From: an uncultured beta proteobacterium
GTDB taxonomy: Bacteria; Pseudomonadota; Gammaproteobacteria; Burkholderiales; Burkholderiaceae_C
Assembly (NCBI GenBank): GCA_903930255.1
Contig: CAIYYA010000083.1
Coordinates: forward strand, 1-33,755
DNA: 33,755 nt
Direction of reading: 5' to 3'
The notes beneath the pieces were generated by a model, which did not search any database, was not told the DNA's origin, and saw nothing but the letters and a program-made list of their open reading frames with translations. Position numbers and translations under genes: made by a program. Below, piece by piece: positions 17,581 to 24,197 of the stretch (position 1 is the stretch's first letter; each line of letters opens with the position of its first letter).

Positions 17581-19913
17581 CGCGCAGATTTTTTGACCGA
17601 AGACGGCGCTAAGTTCGTTTGCCGTGGCGGCAGACCAGTGTGCTGGGTTAGCAAGCGGCCTTTGCCGGGCTGCGTCGAGTTTTTCTTGCGCGCACTCGCA
17701 TAGGCACCATCTAAAGCGGGTTGCCAGGTGGGAATCAAATGGTGTTTGCCATTGCCGATCAAATCAGCACGCCCCATTGCTTTGAGTGCTTCACGCAGCA
17801 GCGGCCAGTTATTCGCATCGTGGTAACGCAAAAAGGCTTTGTGCAGGCGCCGACGCTTGTCGCCACGCACAATGTCCACCGCCTCGCTGTCGCGGCTGAT
17901 CTTGCGCAGCGGGTTTTTGCTGCTGTGATACATCGCCGTTGCAGTGGCCATCGGACTGGGGTAAAAGGTTTGCACTTGGTCAGCACGAAAGCCATTTTTC
18001 TTTAGCCAAATCGCCAGATGCAACATGTCTTCGTCGGTGGTTCCGGGATGTGCCGCGATGAAATAGGGAATCAAAAACTGCTTTTTGCCCGCTTCCAGCG
18101 TGAACTTGTCAAACAGCGCCTTGAACTTGTCATAGCTGCCAATGCCCGGCTTCATCATCATGTTCAGAGGGCCCGCTTCAGTGTGCTCTGGCGCAATTTT
18201 CAGATAGCCCCCAACATGGTGCTGCACCAGCTCTTTCACATACTCGGGGCTTTGCACCGCCAGGTCGTAGCGCACACCCGAGCCAATCAATATTTTTTTG
18301 ATGCCCGGCAAAGCACGGCCACGGCGGTAAATGTTGATCAAGGGTTGATGGTCTGTGCCCAGGTTTTGGCAAATACCGGGGAAGACACAGCTGGGTTTGC
18401 GACACGCCGCTTCGATCTCTGGGCTTTTGCAGCCCAGTCGATACATGTTGGCGGTGGGGCCACCCAGATCAGAAATGGTGCCAGTGAAACCTTTCACTTT
18501 GTCACGAATGTCAGCTATCTCTTGAATCACCGAGTCTTCAGAGCGGCTTTGAATGATGCGACCTTCGTGCTCGGTGATCGAACAAAAAGTGCAGCCACCA
18601 AAACAGCCGCGCATGATGTTCACGCTCAAGCGAATCATCTCCCAAGCCGGAATTTTGCTCGCATGCTCGTGGCTGCCATTCGCATCGGCGTAGCTTGGGT
18701 GCGGGCTGCGCGCATAAGGCAGACCAAACACCAGATCCATTTCGGCTGTGCTGAGCGGAATCGGTGGCGGGTTGATCCAGACATCGCGCGCAGTTGCGCC
18801 TTCGCCATGCGCTTGCACCAAAGCGCGTGCGTTGCCAGGGTTGGTTTCCAAATGCAGCACTCGGCTGGCATGGGCATAAAGCACCGGGTCAGACTTGACC
18901 TGCTCATAGCTTGGCAGGCGAATCACCGAGCGCTCACGCGGTGGCACCTGCAGTTTGCCGCTCGTGGCTTGAAGGCTCGGATTGGCGACAAAATTAATGA
19001 CATGATTTATGCCTGTAGCGCCCGTCCCACGTACTCTGACAGCTTCATTTTCTGTAGCATCAAGACTTGCCGTAGCGTCTTTGCTGCAGGTGCTCCCCTG
19101 TGCGGCCGCTTGTTCTGCCGTGGTCATATAAGGGTTGACATGCGATTCGACACGGCCGGGCGCGTCGACACGGGTCGAATCTATCTGAAACCAGTCTTTG
19201 CCCGTGGCATCATCCGAGCGACGCACAAAGGCCGTGCCACGCACATCGGTGATCTCTTCAATTGGCTCGCGCCGGCTCAGACGGTGTGCAATTTCGACAA
19301 TGGCACGTTCGGCATTGCCATACAGCAGCAAGTCACATTTGGCATCCACCACGATGCTGCGGCGCACCTTGTCGCTCCAGTAGTCGTAGTGGGCGATGCG
19401 GCGCAAACTGCCCTCAATGCCACCCAAAATAATCGGCACATCCTTGAACGCTTCGCGGCAGCGCTGGCTGTAAACAATGGCAGCACGGTCGGGTCGCTTG
19501 CCGGCCACGTCACCCGGGGTGTAAGCGTCGTCGGTGCGGATTTTGCGGTCTGCGGTGTAGCGGTTGATCATGCTGTCCATGTTGCCAGCGGTCACACCCC
19601 AAAACAAATTGGGTTTGCCCAACACCTTGAAAGCCTCGGCACTTTGCCAGTCTGGTTGAGCAATGATGCCCACCCGAAAGCCTTGCGCTTCGAGCATCCG
19701 GCCGATCACAGCCATACCAAAACTCGGGTGATCCACATAGGCGTCACCCGTCACGATGATGACATCGCAACTGTCCCAACCCAGTTTATCCATCTCGGCG
19801 CGGCTCATGGGCAACATCGGTGCCGTGCCAAAGCGAGCCGCCCAGAACTTGCGGTAACTATTCAGTGGCTTGGCAGCGCGCGGGAAAAAAGAAACATCGA
19901 CAAGGGCGTTCAT
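17577..19913 (-). CDS. ygiQ: YgiQ family radical SAM protein
   Basis: A 778-aa protein of the UPF0313/YgiQ family, with an N-terminal B12-binding-like/YgiQ domain ([57 protein letters not shown]) and a radical SAM core whose 4Fe-4S cysteines are Cys437, Cys441 and Cys444 in [10 protein letters not shown]. The reaction of this widespread family is not established. The start is ATG 19913 (a TTG lies one codon upstream). Around residues ~270-315 there is a Thr/Ala/Asn-rich insert ([18 protein letters not shown]...) of roughly 35 residues just before the conserved [38 protein letters not shown] block. Its DNA resembles the dispersed repeat, so it may be a tolerated in-frame insertion. It is the last core gene before the CRISPR island. 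Confidence 0.93.
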   Translation of the reverse strand: MNALVDVSFFPRAAKPLNSYRKFWAARFGTAPMLPMSRAEMDKLGWDSCDVIIVTGDAYVDHPSFGMAVIGRMLEAQGFRVGIIAQPDWQSAEAFKVLGKPNLFWGVTAGNMDSMINRYTADRKIRTDDAYTPGDVAGKRPDRAAIVYSQRCREAFKDVPIILGGIEGSLRRIAHYDYWSDKVRRSIVVDAKCDLLLYGNAERAIVEIAHRLSRREPIEEITDVRGTAFVRRSDDATGKDWFQIDSTRVDAPGRVESHVNPYMTTAEQAAAQGSTCSKDATASLDATENEAVRVRGTGATGINHVINFVANPSLQATSGKLQVPPRERSVIRLPSYEQVKSDPVLYAHASRVLHLETNPGNARALVQAHGEGATARDVWINPPPIPLSTAEMDLVFGLPYARSPHPSYADANGSHEHASKIPAWEMIRLSVNIMRGCFGGCTFCSITEHEGRIIQSRSEDSVIQEIADIRDKVKGFTGTISDLGGPTANMYRLGCKSPEIEAACRKPSCVFPGICQNLGTDHQPLINIYRRGRALPGIKKILIGSGVRYDLAVQSPEYVKELVQHHVGGYLKIAPEHTEAGPLNMMMKPGIGSYDKFKALFDKFTLEAGKKQFLIPYFIAAHPGTTDEDMLHLAIWLKKNGFRADQVQTFYPSPMATATAMYHSSKNPLRKISRDSEAVDIVRGDKRRRLHKAFLRYHDANNWPLLREALKAMGRADLIGNGKHHLIPTWQPALDGAYASARKKNSTQPGKGRLLTQHTGLPPRQTNLAPSSVKKSAR
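18990..19075 (-). repeat. Probable in-frame copy of the dispersed repeat inside ygiQ
   Basis: Read on the minus strand, this stretch contains TTGATGCTACAGAAAATG, a GTCAGAGTACG centre and GGGCGCTACAGGCATAAAT. These match in order the ATAGC-, CGTCAG- and CTTACAGGC-type blocks of the element in the Nudix gene. It is more AT-rich than the flanking coding sequence and encodes an insert that I do not expect in other YgiQ proteins. The match was made by eye and is imperfect. Confidence 0.45.
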
Positions 19914-19983
19914 CAAGCAGGCTCAAGAGAAAAAGGCTTTGAGTGTACGTTTTGGCATTAACACGGTTGGCTGTGCGGCCATC

Positions 19984-20007
19984 GGAGGTGATCATGGCAA
20001 GCTTGCC
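19984..20007 (+). promoter_or_regulatory. Perfect Shine-Dalgarno plus 12-bp palindrome at the start of the CARF gene
   Basis: GGAGGTGATC at 19984-19993 is a 10-base perfect complement of the 3' end of bacterial 16S rRNA and directly precedes an ATG at 19994. This decides the start in favour of 19994 over the unsupported ATG at 20048. The palindrome GGCAAGCTTGCC sits at 19996-20007, overlapping the start codon, so a protein bound there would block initiation of transcription or early elongation. The same 12-mer with the same flanks recurs at 22887-22898 upstream of cmr1. Confidence 0.6.
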
Positions 20008-21211
20008 GCAGCACGTTTGCGCGCGTTGCCACCCTACACTGCAGCGCATGAATACCACCGCTGTCACCCACCCAAGCACACCCCTCAACCCGGCCGACTT
20101 TCCCCGGCGCGTGCTGTTGGCCGTGAGCGGCCTCACGCCGCAAATCGTCACAGAAACGCTTTATGCGCTGGCGGCTGACGAATTTGCGCCGTTTGTGCCC
20201 ACCGAAGTGCATCTGATCACCAGTGCCGAAGGCGCGCGCCGAGCCGAGTTGTCACTGCTCAGCGACGACCTGGGCTGGTTTCACAAACTCTGTGCCGACT
20301 ACCACCTTCCCGGCGTTAAATTTGACCGCAGCCATATCCATGTGATGCGCGATGCGCACGGCCAGCCCATGAACGACATTCGCAGCCCGGCAGACAACCG
20401 CGCGGCCGCCGACTTTATTACCGCCCAAGTGCGCTCTATCACGGCCGACTCAGGCTGTGCCCTGCACGCCTCGATTGCCGGTGGGCGCAAAACCATGGGC
20501 TTTTATCTGGGCTACGCACTGAGCTTGTTTGGCCGACCGCAAGACCGCTTGAGCCATGTGCTGGTGAGCGAGCCGTTCGAGTCAAGCTACGATTTTTTCT
20601 ACCCCACGCCCTACAGCCGGGTGCTGCAAACGCGCGACGGCCAACTCGCTGACACAGCCATGGCACAAGTCACGCTGGCTGAAATCCCCTTTGTCAGCTT
20701 GCGCCACGGCTTGCCCACCGCCCTGTTGGCCGGTGTGGCCAGCTTCAACGACACCGTGGCAGCCGCTCGTGCCGCGCTGGCACCCGCGCAGTTGACGCTT
20801 GACCTGGCACGCCAACGCATTCTGGCGGCTGGGCGAGAGTTGAGCTTGCCACCGGCTGAGCTGGCTTTGCTGGCCGTGTTTGCGCGCGAGACTTTGGCAG
20901 GCAGCGAGCCTTTAAGTGCCCCCACCAAAGGCGTGCCAGACCCGGCTTGGAGCCGGCGCTACTTGCGTGAATACCGGCGCATCACAGGCAACCTGGCCGA
21001 CATTGAAAGCACCGAGCGGGCCTTGAAAAACGGCATGGACGGCGAGTATTTTTCAGCCCGCAAATCCAAGCTGGAAAAGCGCCTGCGCACCGTTTTGGGG
21101 CCAGCGGCCGAGGCTTATCGCATTCACGATGGTGGCGTACGGCCACGGCGCTATGGGTTAACCCTGAAGCCTGATGCGATCCGCTTTACCCAGGTCAGCC
21201 AACAGTCATAG
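19994..21211 (+). CDS. CRISPR-associated CARF protein, NE0113 family (annotated as Csm6 / ring nuclease)
   Basis: The 405-aa protein has an N-terminal CARF (cyclic oligoadenylate-sensing) domain of the NE0113 family: VSGLTPQIVTETLYAL at about 44-59 and ASIAGGRKTMGFY with GGRKTM at 163-168, then HVLVSEPFE. Proteins of this family are often named Csm6 or ring nuclease, but the Rx4-6H of a HEPN RNase is not visible. Instead residues ~270-405 form a helical region ending YFSARKSKLEKRLRTVLG, AYRIHDGG and RPRRYGLTLKPDAIRF, which reads like a winged helix-turn-helix with a basic recognition helix and wing. So it may be a cyclic-oligoadenylate-degrading CARF protein, a cA-responsive DNA-binding regulator, or both. 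The first ~35 residues are not conserved-looking. It is convergent with the AAA ATPase gene, whose stop overlaps its own by a few bases. Confidence 0.82.
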   Translation: MASLPQHVCARCHPTLQRMNTTAVTHPSTPLNPADFPRRVLLAVSGLTPQIVTETLYALAADEFAPFVPTEVHLITSAEGARRAELSLLSDDLGWFHKLCADYHLPGVKFDRSHIHVMRDAHGQPMNDIRSPADNRAAADFITAQVRSITADSGCALHASIAGGRKTMGFYLGYALSLFGRPQDRLSHVLVSEPFESSYDFFYPTPYSRVLQTRDGQLADTAMAQVTLAEIPFVSLRHGLPTALLAGVASFNDTVAAARAALAPAQLTLDLARQRILAAGRELSLPPAELALLAVFARETLAGSEPLSAPTKGVPDPAWSRRYLREYRRITGNLADIESTERALKNGMDGEYFSARKSKLEKRLRTVLGPAAEAYRIHDGGVRPRRYGLTLKPDAIRFTQVSQQS

Positions 21212-22759
21212 CCCGACCAGTGTGATGGCCTTGCCGTCTTGCATCGAGGCTTGCCACTGCAGCCGGGTGTCCCAGCTTTGGCGGGTGTCCAGCTCAAACA
21301 GCAACAGGTAGCCGCTGGCCTGGCCGATGCGGGTCAGGTAGCGAGCAAGCTGCTCCAGTCCTTCAGCCTGACTGTCAGCACGGTATTTGAGCTTGAGCTC
21401 CAGCACAAAAGTTTGGTCGCCATATTCCACCACCAGGTCAGCACGACCATTGCCAATGGCCATCTCACGCGTGATGCGGCCACCGCCATTGACGATGCGC
21501 TGCAAAAATGCCATTAACAACAGTTGTCGCCCCACTTCACGGAAATCGTATTTTTCAAGCCAGGCCTCGGAGTGGCGACGGTAAAACTTTTGAAACGCCT
21601 TAAGCAATGCGTCCATGTCCAGGCGGCCATCCTTGATATACCAAAACGGGTCGGCATCGTCTTGCGGGATGGACAACTGCCACGAGTAGCTCAGCACACG
21701 CGGGATGATTTCCTGATAAATCGGGTTGGCAAAGCAGATCGGTGGCTTGCGGCTGACCAGCCCCAGGTCTTGGCAATAGCAGAGGGCGTCGTTGAGGCGG
21801 TCATCCGGGAGCTGATCGCCGTTGATGATGGCCCCCACAATGCTGCTCACGCGGTCTTCGCGCAGCTTGTCGATGAGTGAATCCAGGTGCGTATCGCGGC
21901 GCAAAATCAGCGCCTCTTTGGCTTGCCAGACCAGCGCTTCGGTCACCGGCTGACTGGCATCGTTGTCCAACATGCGACTGACGATGTGGTGCGCCAGGGC
22001 GTTGACCAACCAGGCTTGGCCCTGCGTTAAATGCTCGATAGCCGCCACCGCTGCGGGCTCAAAAATCTGGCCGGTCGTGGCCGTGTGCTGCGCCAGCAGG
22101 TCGGTGATATCGGCACTGGTAAAGCGGTCGATAAAAAAAGATTCGGCTTTGACGTTGAACGGGCTGCCGGTGCCCATGCTCTGTGCGTCTGGGCGAATGC
22201 GGATTTTGTAATCGCGCACATCACGCAGGCCAACCATTCCCAGCGCATGCGGAAAACCGCCCTTGCTGCGCGTGGTAAAGCCGCTGCGCAATTGGTAAAG
22301 CAGCGCCAAAAAGTTGTCGTCCAGCAACGCATCGACCTCGTCGAGCAGCAGCACGATCGGCTTGGGGTTGGCCAGTGACCACTGTTGCAGGTAGTTAAAC
22401 AGACCGTTTTCCTGAAAGGCCTGATTTGCATCCAGAGCCGGTGACCACTCGGCCTCTGGCAGGTACAAGCGGCTGTCCTGAGCAATGCATTGGGCTGCAA
22501 TCTTCATGGCTTGCACCGGGTCGCGCCCCTGTGCTGCGGGCTGGATCGAGCTGATCAGCACGGTGTAGCGGCCCTGGGCGTTGAGCTGCTCCATCAGCGC
22601 CAGGCCGAAGGTGGTTTTGCCGCTTTGGCGAGGTGCGTGGATTACAAAATACTGCCCTTGCTCGATCAGCGGCACCACGCCCTTGAGTCGCTTGAGCGGA
22701 TCCACCATGTAGTGGCGCTCGGGGAAACAGGGGCCGGTGGTATTGAAAAAGCGTTTCAT
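21206..22759 (-). CDS. AAA-like ATPase with C-terminal PD-(D/E)xK-type domain
   Basis: A 517-aa ATP-binding protein. Walker A is APRQSGKTTF at residues 42-51 and Walker B is PIVLLLDEVDALLDD around 133-147; a winged-helix-like middle (~290-360) follows. The C-terminus (~430-500) reads MAIGNGRADLVVEYGDQTFVLELKLKYRADSQAEGLEQLARYL, the Asp...Glu-x-Lys pattern of PD-(D/E)xK nuclease-like domains found at the end of AAA_35-type ATPases. The start ATG 22759 has GGAG about 6 bases upstream. Such proteins are common and mostly uncharacterised; some lie in defence islands. Here it sits on the opposite strand between the CARF gene and the cmr operon, so it is either a CRISPR ancillary gene or an unrelated passenger. 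A trace of its role in immunity is not provable from sequence. Confidence 0.82.
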   Translation of the reverse strand: MKRFFNTTGPCFPERHYMVDPLKRLKGVVPLIEQGQYFVIHAPRQSGKTTFGLALMEQLNAQGRYTVLISSIQPAAQGRDPVQAMKIAAQCIAQDSRLYLPEAEWSPALDANQAFQENGLFNYLQQWSLANPKPIVLLLDEVDALLDDNFLALLYQLRSGFTTRSKGGFPHALGMVGLRDVRDYKIRIRPDAQSMGTGSPFNVKAESFFIDRFTSADITDLLAQHTATTGQIFEPAAVAAIEHLTQGQAWLVNALAHHIVSRMLDNDASQPVTEALVWQAKEALILRRDTHLDSLIDKLREDRVSSIVGAIINGDQLPDDRLNDALCYCQDLGLVSRKPPICFANPIYQEIIPRVLSYSWQLSIPQDDADPFWYIKDGRLDMDALLKAFQKFYRRHSEAWLEKYDFREVGRQLLLMAFLQRIVNGGGRITREMAIGNGRADLVVEYGDQTFVLELKLKYRADSQAEGLEQLARYLTRIGQASGYLLLFELDTRQSWDTRLQWQASMQDGKAITLVGL

Positions 22760-22939
22760 GGGAAGCTCCAGAAGGACTCATAAGCAGACGACAGCATGTG
22801 CACTGAATGGCTGCGGCTGTTGATTATCGGCTGAAGCGGCTAGCATCCTGGCTGGCTAAGCAGCGTCCGATAGCGCTAGCGTGCATGGCAAGCTTGCCGC
22901 AGCACTGTGAATGCAGATCAAGCCAATAAACTGCGCCGC
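22760..22939. promoter_or_regulatory. Divergent regulatory region between the AAA ATPase gene and the cmr operon
   Basis: This 180-base non-coding stretch must carry the promoter of the leftward ATPase gene and at least part of the promoter of the rightward cmr operon. It contains a GCTAGC-rich segment (about 22838-22882, with TAGCGCTAGCG) that may be another degraded dispersed repeat, and then the 12-bp palindrome described separately. I could not assign a convincing -35/-10 pair. Confidence 0.5.
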
Positions 22940-22970
22940 ATGAACACAAGCCATCACCCCAGCAGCCCCA
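22884..22970 (+). repeat. Duplicated leader: second copy of the CARF-gene 5' region
   Basis: This segment repeats the 5' region of the CARF gene (19993 to about 20080). Both copies begin with the same 22 bases, from CATGGC to CAGCAC, including palindrome GGCAAGCTTGCC (here 22887-22898). Both then have a diverged middle of nearly equal length, and then ACTGCxxCGCATGAA with the ATG 55 (CARF gene) or 56 (here) bases after the repeat start. The following codons are also alike (MNTTAVTHPSTP against MNTSHHPSSPKR). The shared 16-mer TGGCAAGCTTGCCGCA is too long for chance in this window. This is either a duplicated operator/leader or a remnant of a lost second CARF gene. Confidence 0.7.
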
Positions 22971-23041
22971 AACGCGGGTTAACCCGCAAAGCCGATGTTG
23001 TACGATGCAAAACAGATGTGGCGTTCAAGGAGGAAATCTGA
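22940..23041 (+). pseudogene. 33-codon leader ORF, possible remnant of a CARF gene N-terminus
   Basis: ATG at 22940 opens a 33-residue frame (begins MNTSHHPSSPKRGLTRK) ending in TGA at 23039-23041, which overlaps the cmr1 ATG as TGATG. Its first dozen residues resemble residues 19-30 of the CARF protein upstream, after which similarity stops. A 14-bp perfect palindrome, GCGGGTTAACCCGC, lies within it at 22974-22987. It has no good ribosome-binding site of its own, so translation is uncertain. It could be a decayed gene start or a leader peptide coupled to cmr1. Confidence 0.4.
22974..22987. promoter_or_regulatory. 14-bp perfect palindrome upstream of cmr1
   Basis: GCGGGTTAACCCGC is a perfect inverted repeat centred 60 bases before the cmr1 start. 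It could be an operator for a dimeric regulator or overlap the cmr promoter. It is absent from the parallel position in front of the CARF gene, so it is a different site from GGCAAGCTTGCC. Function is inferred only from symmetry and position. Confidence 0.4.
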
Positions 23042-24192
23042 TGACCATGCGCGAGTTGACCTACCAGGTCAGTTTTAATACACCTGCCTTTTTAGGCAAT
23101 GCCGAGCAACAAGCCCAATGGCGCACCCCACCGTTCAAGGCGCTGCTGCGGCAATGGTGGCGGGTGGTGAAGGCACCAGATGTGGGCTATGACCACCATA
23201 AATTACTCCAGCTTGAGAATGCACTTTTTGGCAGCGCGGCGGATGATTCGGGCGATGGACATGGGAAAAGTGGACGCTCCAAGGTTCAGCTAAGGCTGTC
23301 GGCCTGGGATGCTGGCACGCTCACTGATTTGCCGCAGATGGTGACGCACCAACATACCGAGGTCAAAAACAGGCAAACGGGTCAACTTGTACCCGTCGGG
23401 ACGGCCGTTTACTTGGGCTTTGGCCCTGTCACGACCCACAGCATACGCAACGCCATAGCACCTGGCGGGTCAGCACTGGCGTTCAAAATTCGTTGTCCCG
23501 ATTCCGAAGCCGATGCCTTGCGCAAAGCCATGCAATTGGCAGCCTGGTTTGGCAGCGTTGGCTCACGCGCTCGCAATGGCTGGGGTTCGTTGCACATTGA
23601 GGGTGAAGGCGTTCTGGGTTTTGAGGGACTTTGCGACACCAAGCTAACTGAGCAAGCTGTGCCACGCAGCCTGCATGCCGCTTTGGGCGACCGCCTCGCA
23701 GCCGAATGGCCACACGCGCTAGGTTTGTGTGCTGATGATCGCCCGGCTGTTTGGCGCGTGTTCGCGGCTAGACGGCAAAACGCTGAAGGTAAAACGGTAT
23801 TTGACGGCTTCAAAGAATGGAAGCAGGTTCTGGAAAAGCTGGCTGCTCTCAAAATTGGTTTTCGCACCCAGTTCACATTGCAAGGTCTGCGCTCACCACA
23901 CCAACAAGTTACCGACCGGCACGTTCTGGCTTACCCCGTAACCAACCATGGACTGGTGGGTTTAAACAACGCCCGACTTGCCAGTCAAGCAAGGTTCAAA
24001 GTTGCCAAAAACAAAGACGGGCAGTTTTTCGGCCTGATCACGCACCTACCCTGCGCCATGCCGCAAGCCTTTTTTGATCGTAGTGCAGTGCGGCCACCAG
24101 AAATCAGCCGCCAAATCGAAGTCTGGCAGCAGGTTCATGACTTTTTGAACCGCCAACCTGCCACCTTGATCACCCGCATTCGTAAGGGATAA
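23041..24192 (+). CDS. cmr1: Type III-B CRISPR RAMP protein Cmr1
   Basis: Cmr1 is a RAMP subunit at the 3' (head) end of the Cmr ribonucleoprotein complex, near Cmr6, contributing to crRNA and target binding. The 383-aa protein begins with the typical Cmr1 N-terminus: YQVSFNTPAFLGNAEQQAQWRTPPFKALLRQWWRVV (residues 8-43), which corresponds to the RAMP strand with its PPFKALLRQWW helix. A Gly-rich loop follows in WFGSVGSRARNGWGSLHIEGEG, and a second ferredoxin-like half lies downstream. ATG 23041 follows AAGGAGGAAATCTG, an excellent ribosome-binding site, so I reject the in-frame ATG at 23005. It is the first gene of the effector operon, 5 bases before cas10. Confidence 0.93.
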   Translation: MTMRELTYQVSFNTPAFLGNAEQQAQWRTPPFKALLRQWWRVVKAPDVGYDHHKLLQLENALFGSAADDSGDGHGKSGRSKVQLRLSAWDAGTLTDLPQMVTHQHTEVKNRQTGQLVPVGTAVYLGFGPVTTHSIRNAIAPGGSALAFKIRCPDSEADALRKAMQLAAWFGSVGSRARNGWGSLHIEGEGVLGFEGLCDTKLTEQAVPRSLHAALGDRLAAEWPHALGLCADDRPAVWRVFAARRQNAEGKTVFDGFKEWKQVLEKLAALKIGFRTQFTLQGLRSPHQQVTDRHVLAYPVTNHGLVGLNNARLASQARFKVAKNKDGQFFGLITHLPCAMPQAFFDRSAVRPPEISRQIEVWQQVHDFLNRQPATLITRIRKG

Positions 24193-24197
24193 GAACA

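Noticed and set aside
18018-19961. A 647-codon open frame on the + strand opposite ygiQ
   Set aside because: It is antisense to a well-supported gene with conserved radical SAM motifs; the translation is Cys/His/Arg-rich without any recognisable motif. Long antisense frames are expected from the codon bias of GC-rich genes.
22838-22882. GCTAGC-rich segment before the cmr leader as another dispersed repeat
   Set aside because: It shares only short TAGCGCTAGC words with the family and the block order is not preserved, so it was not counted.
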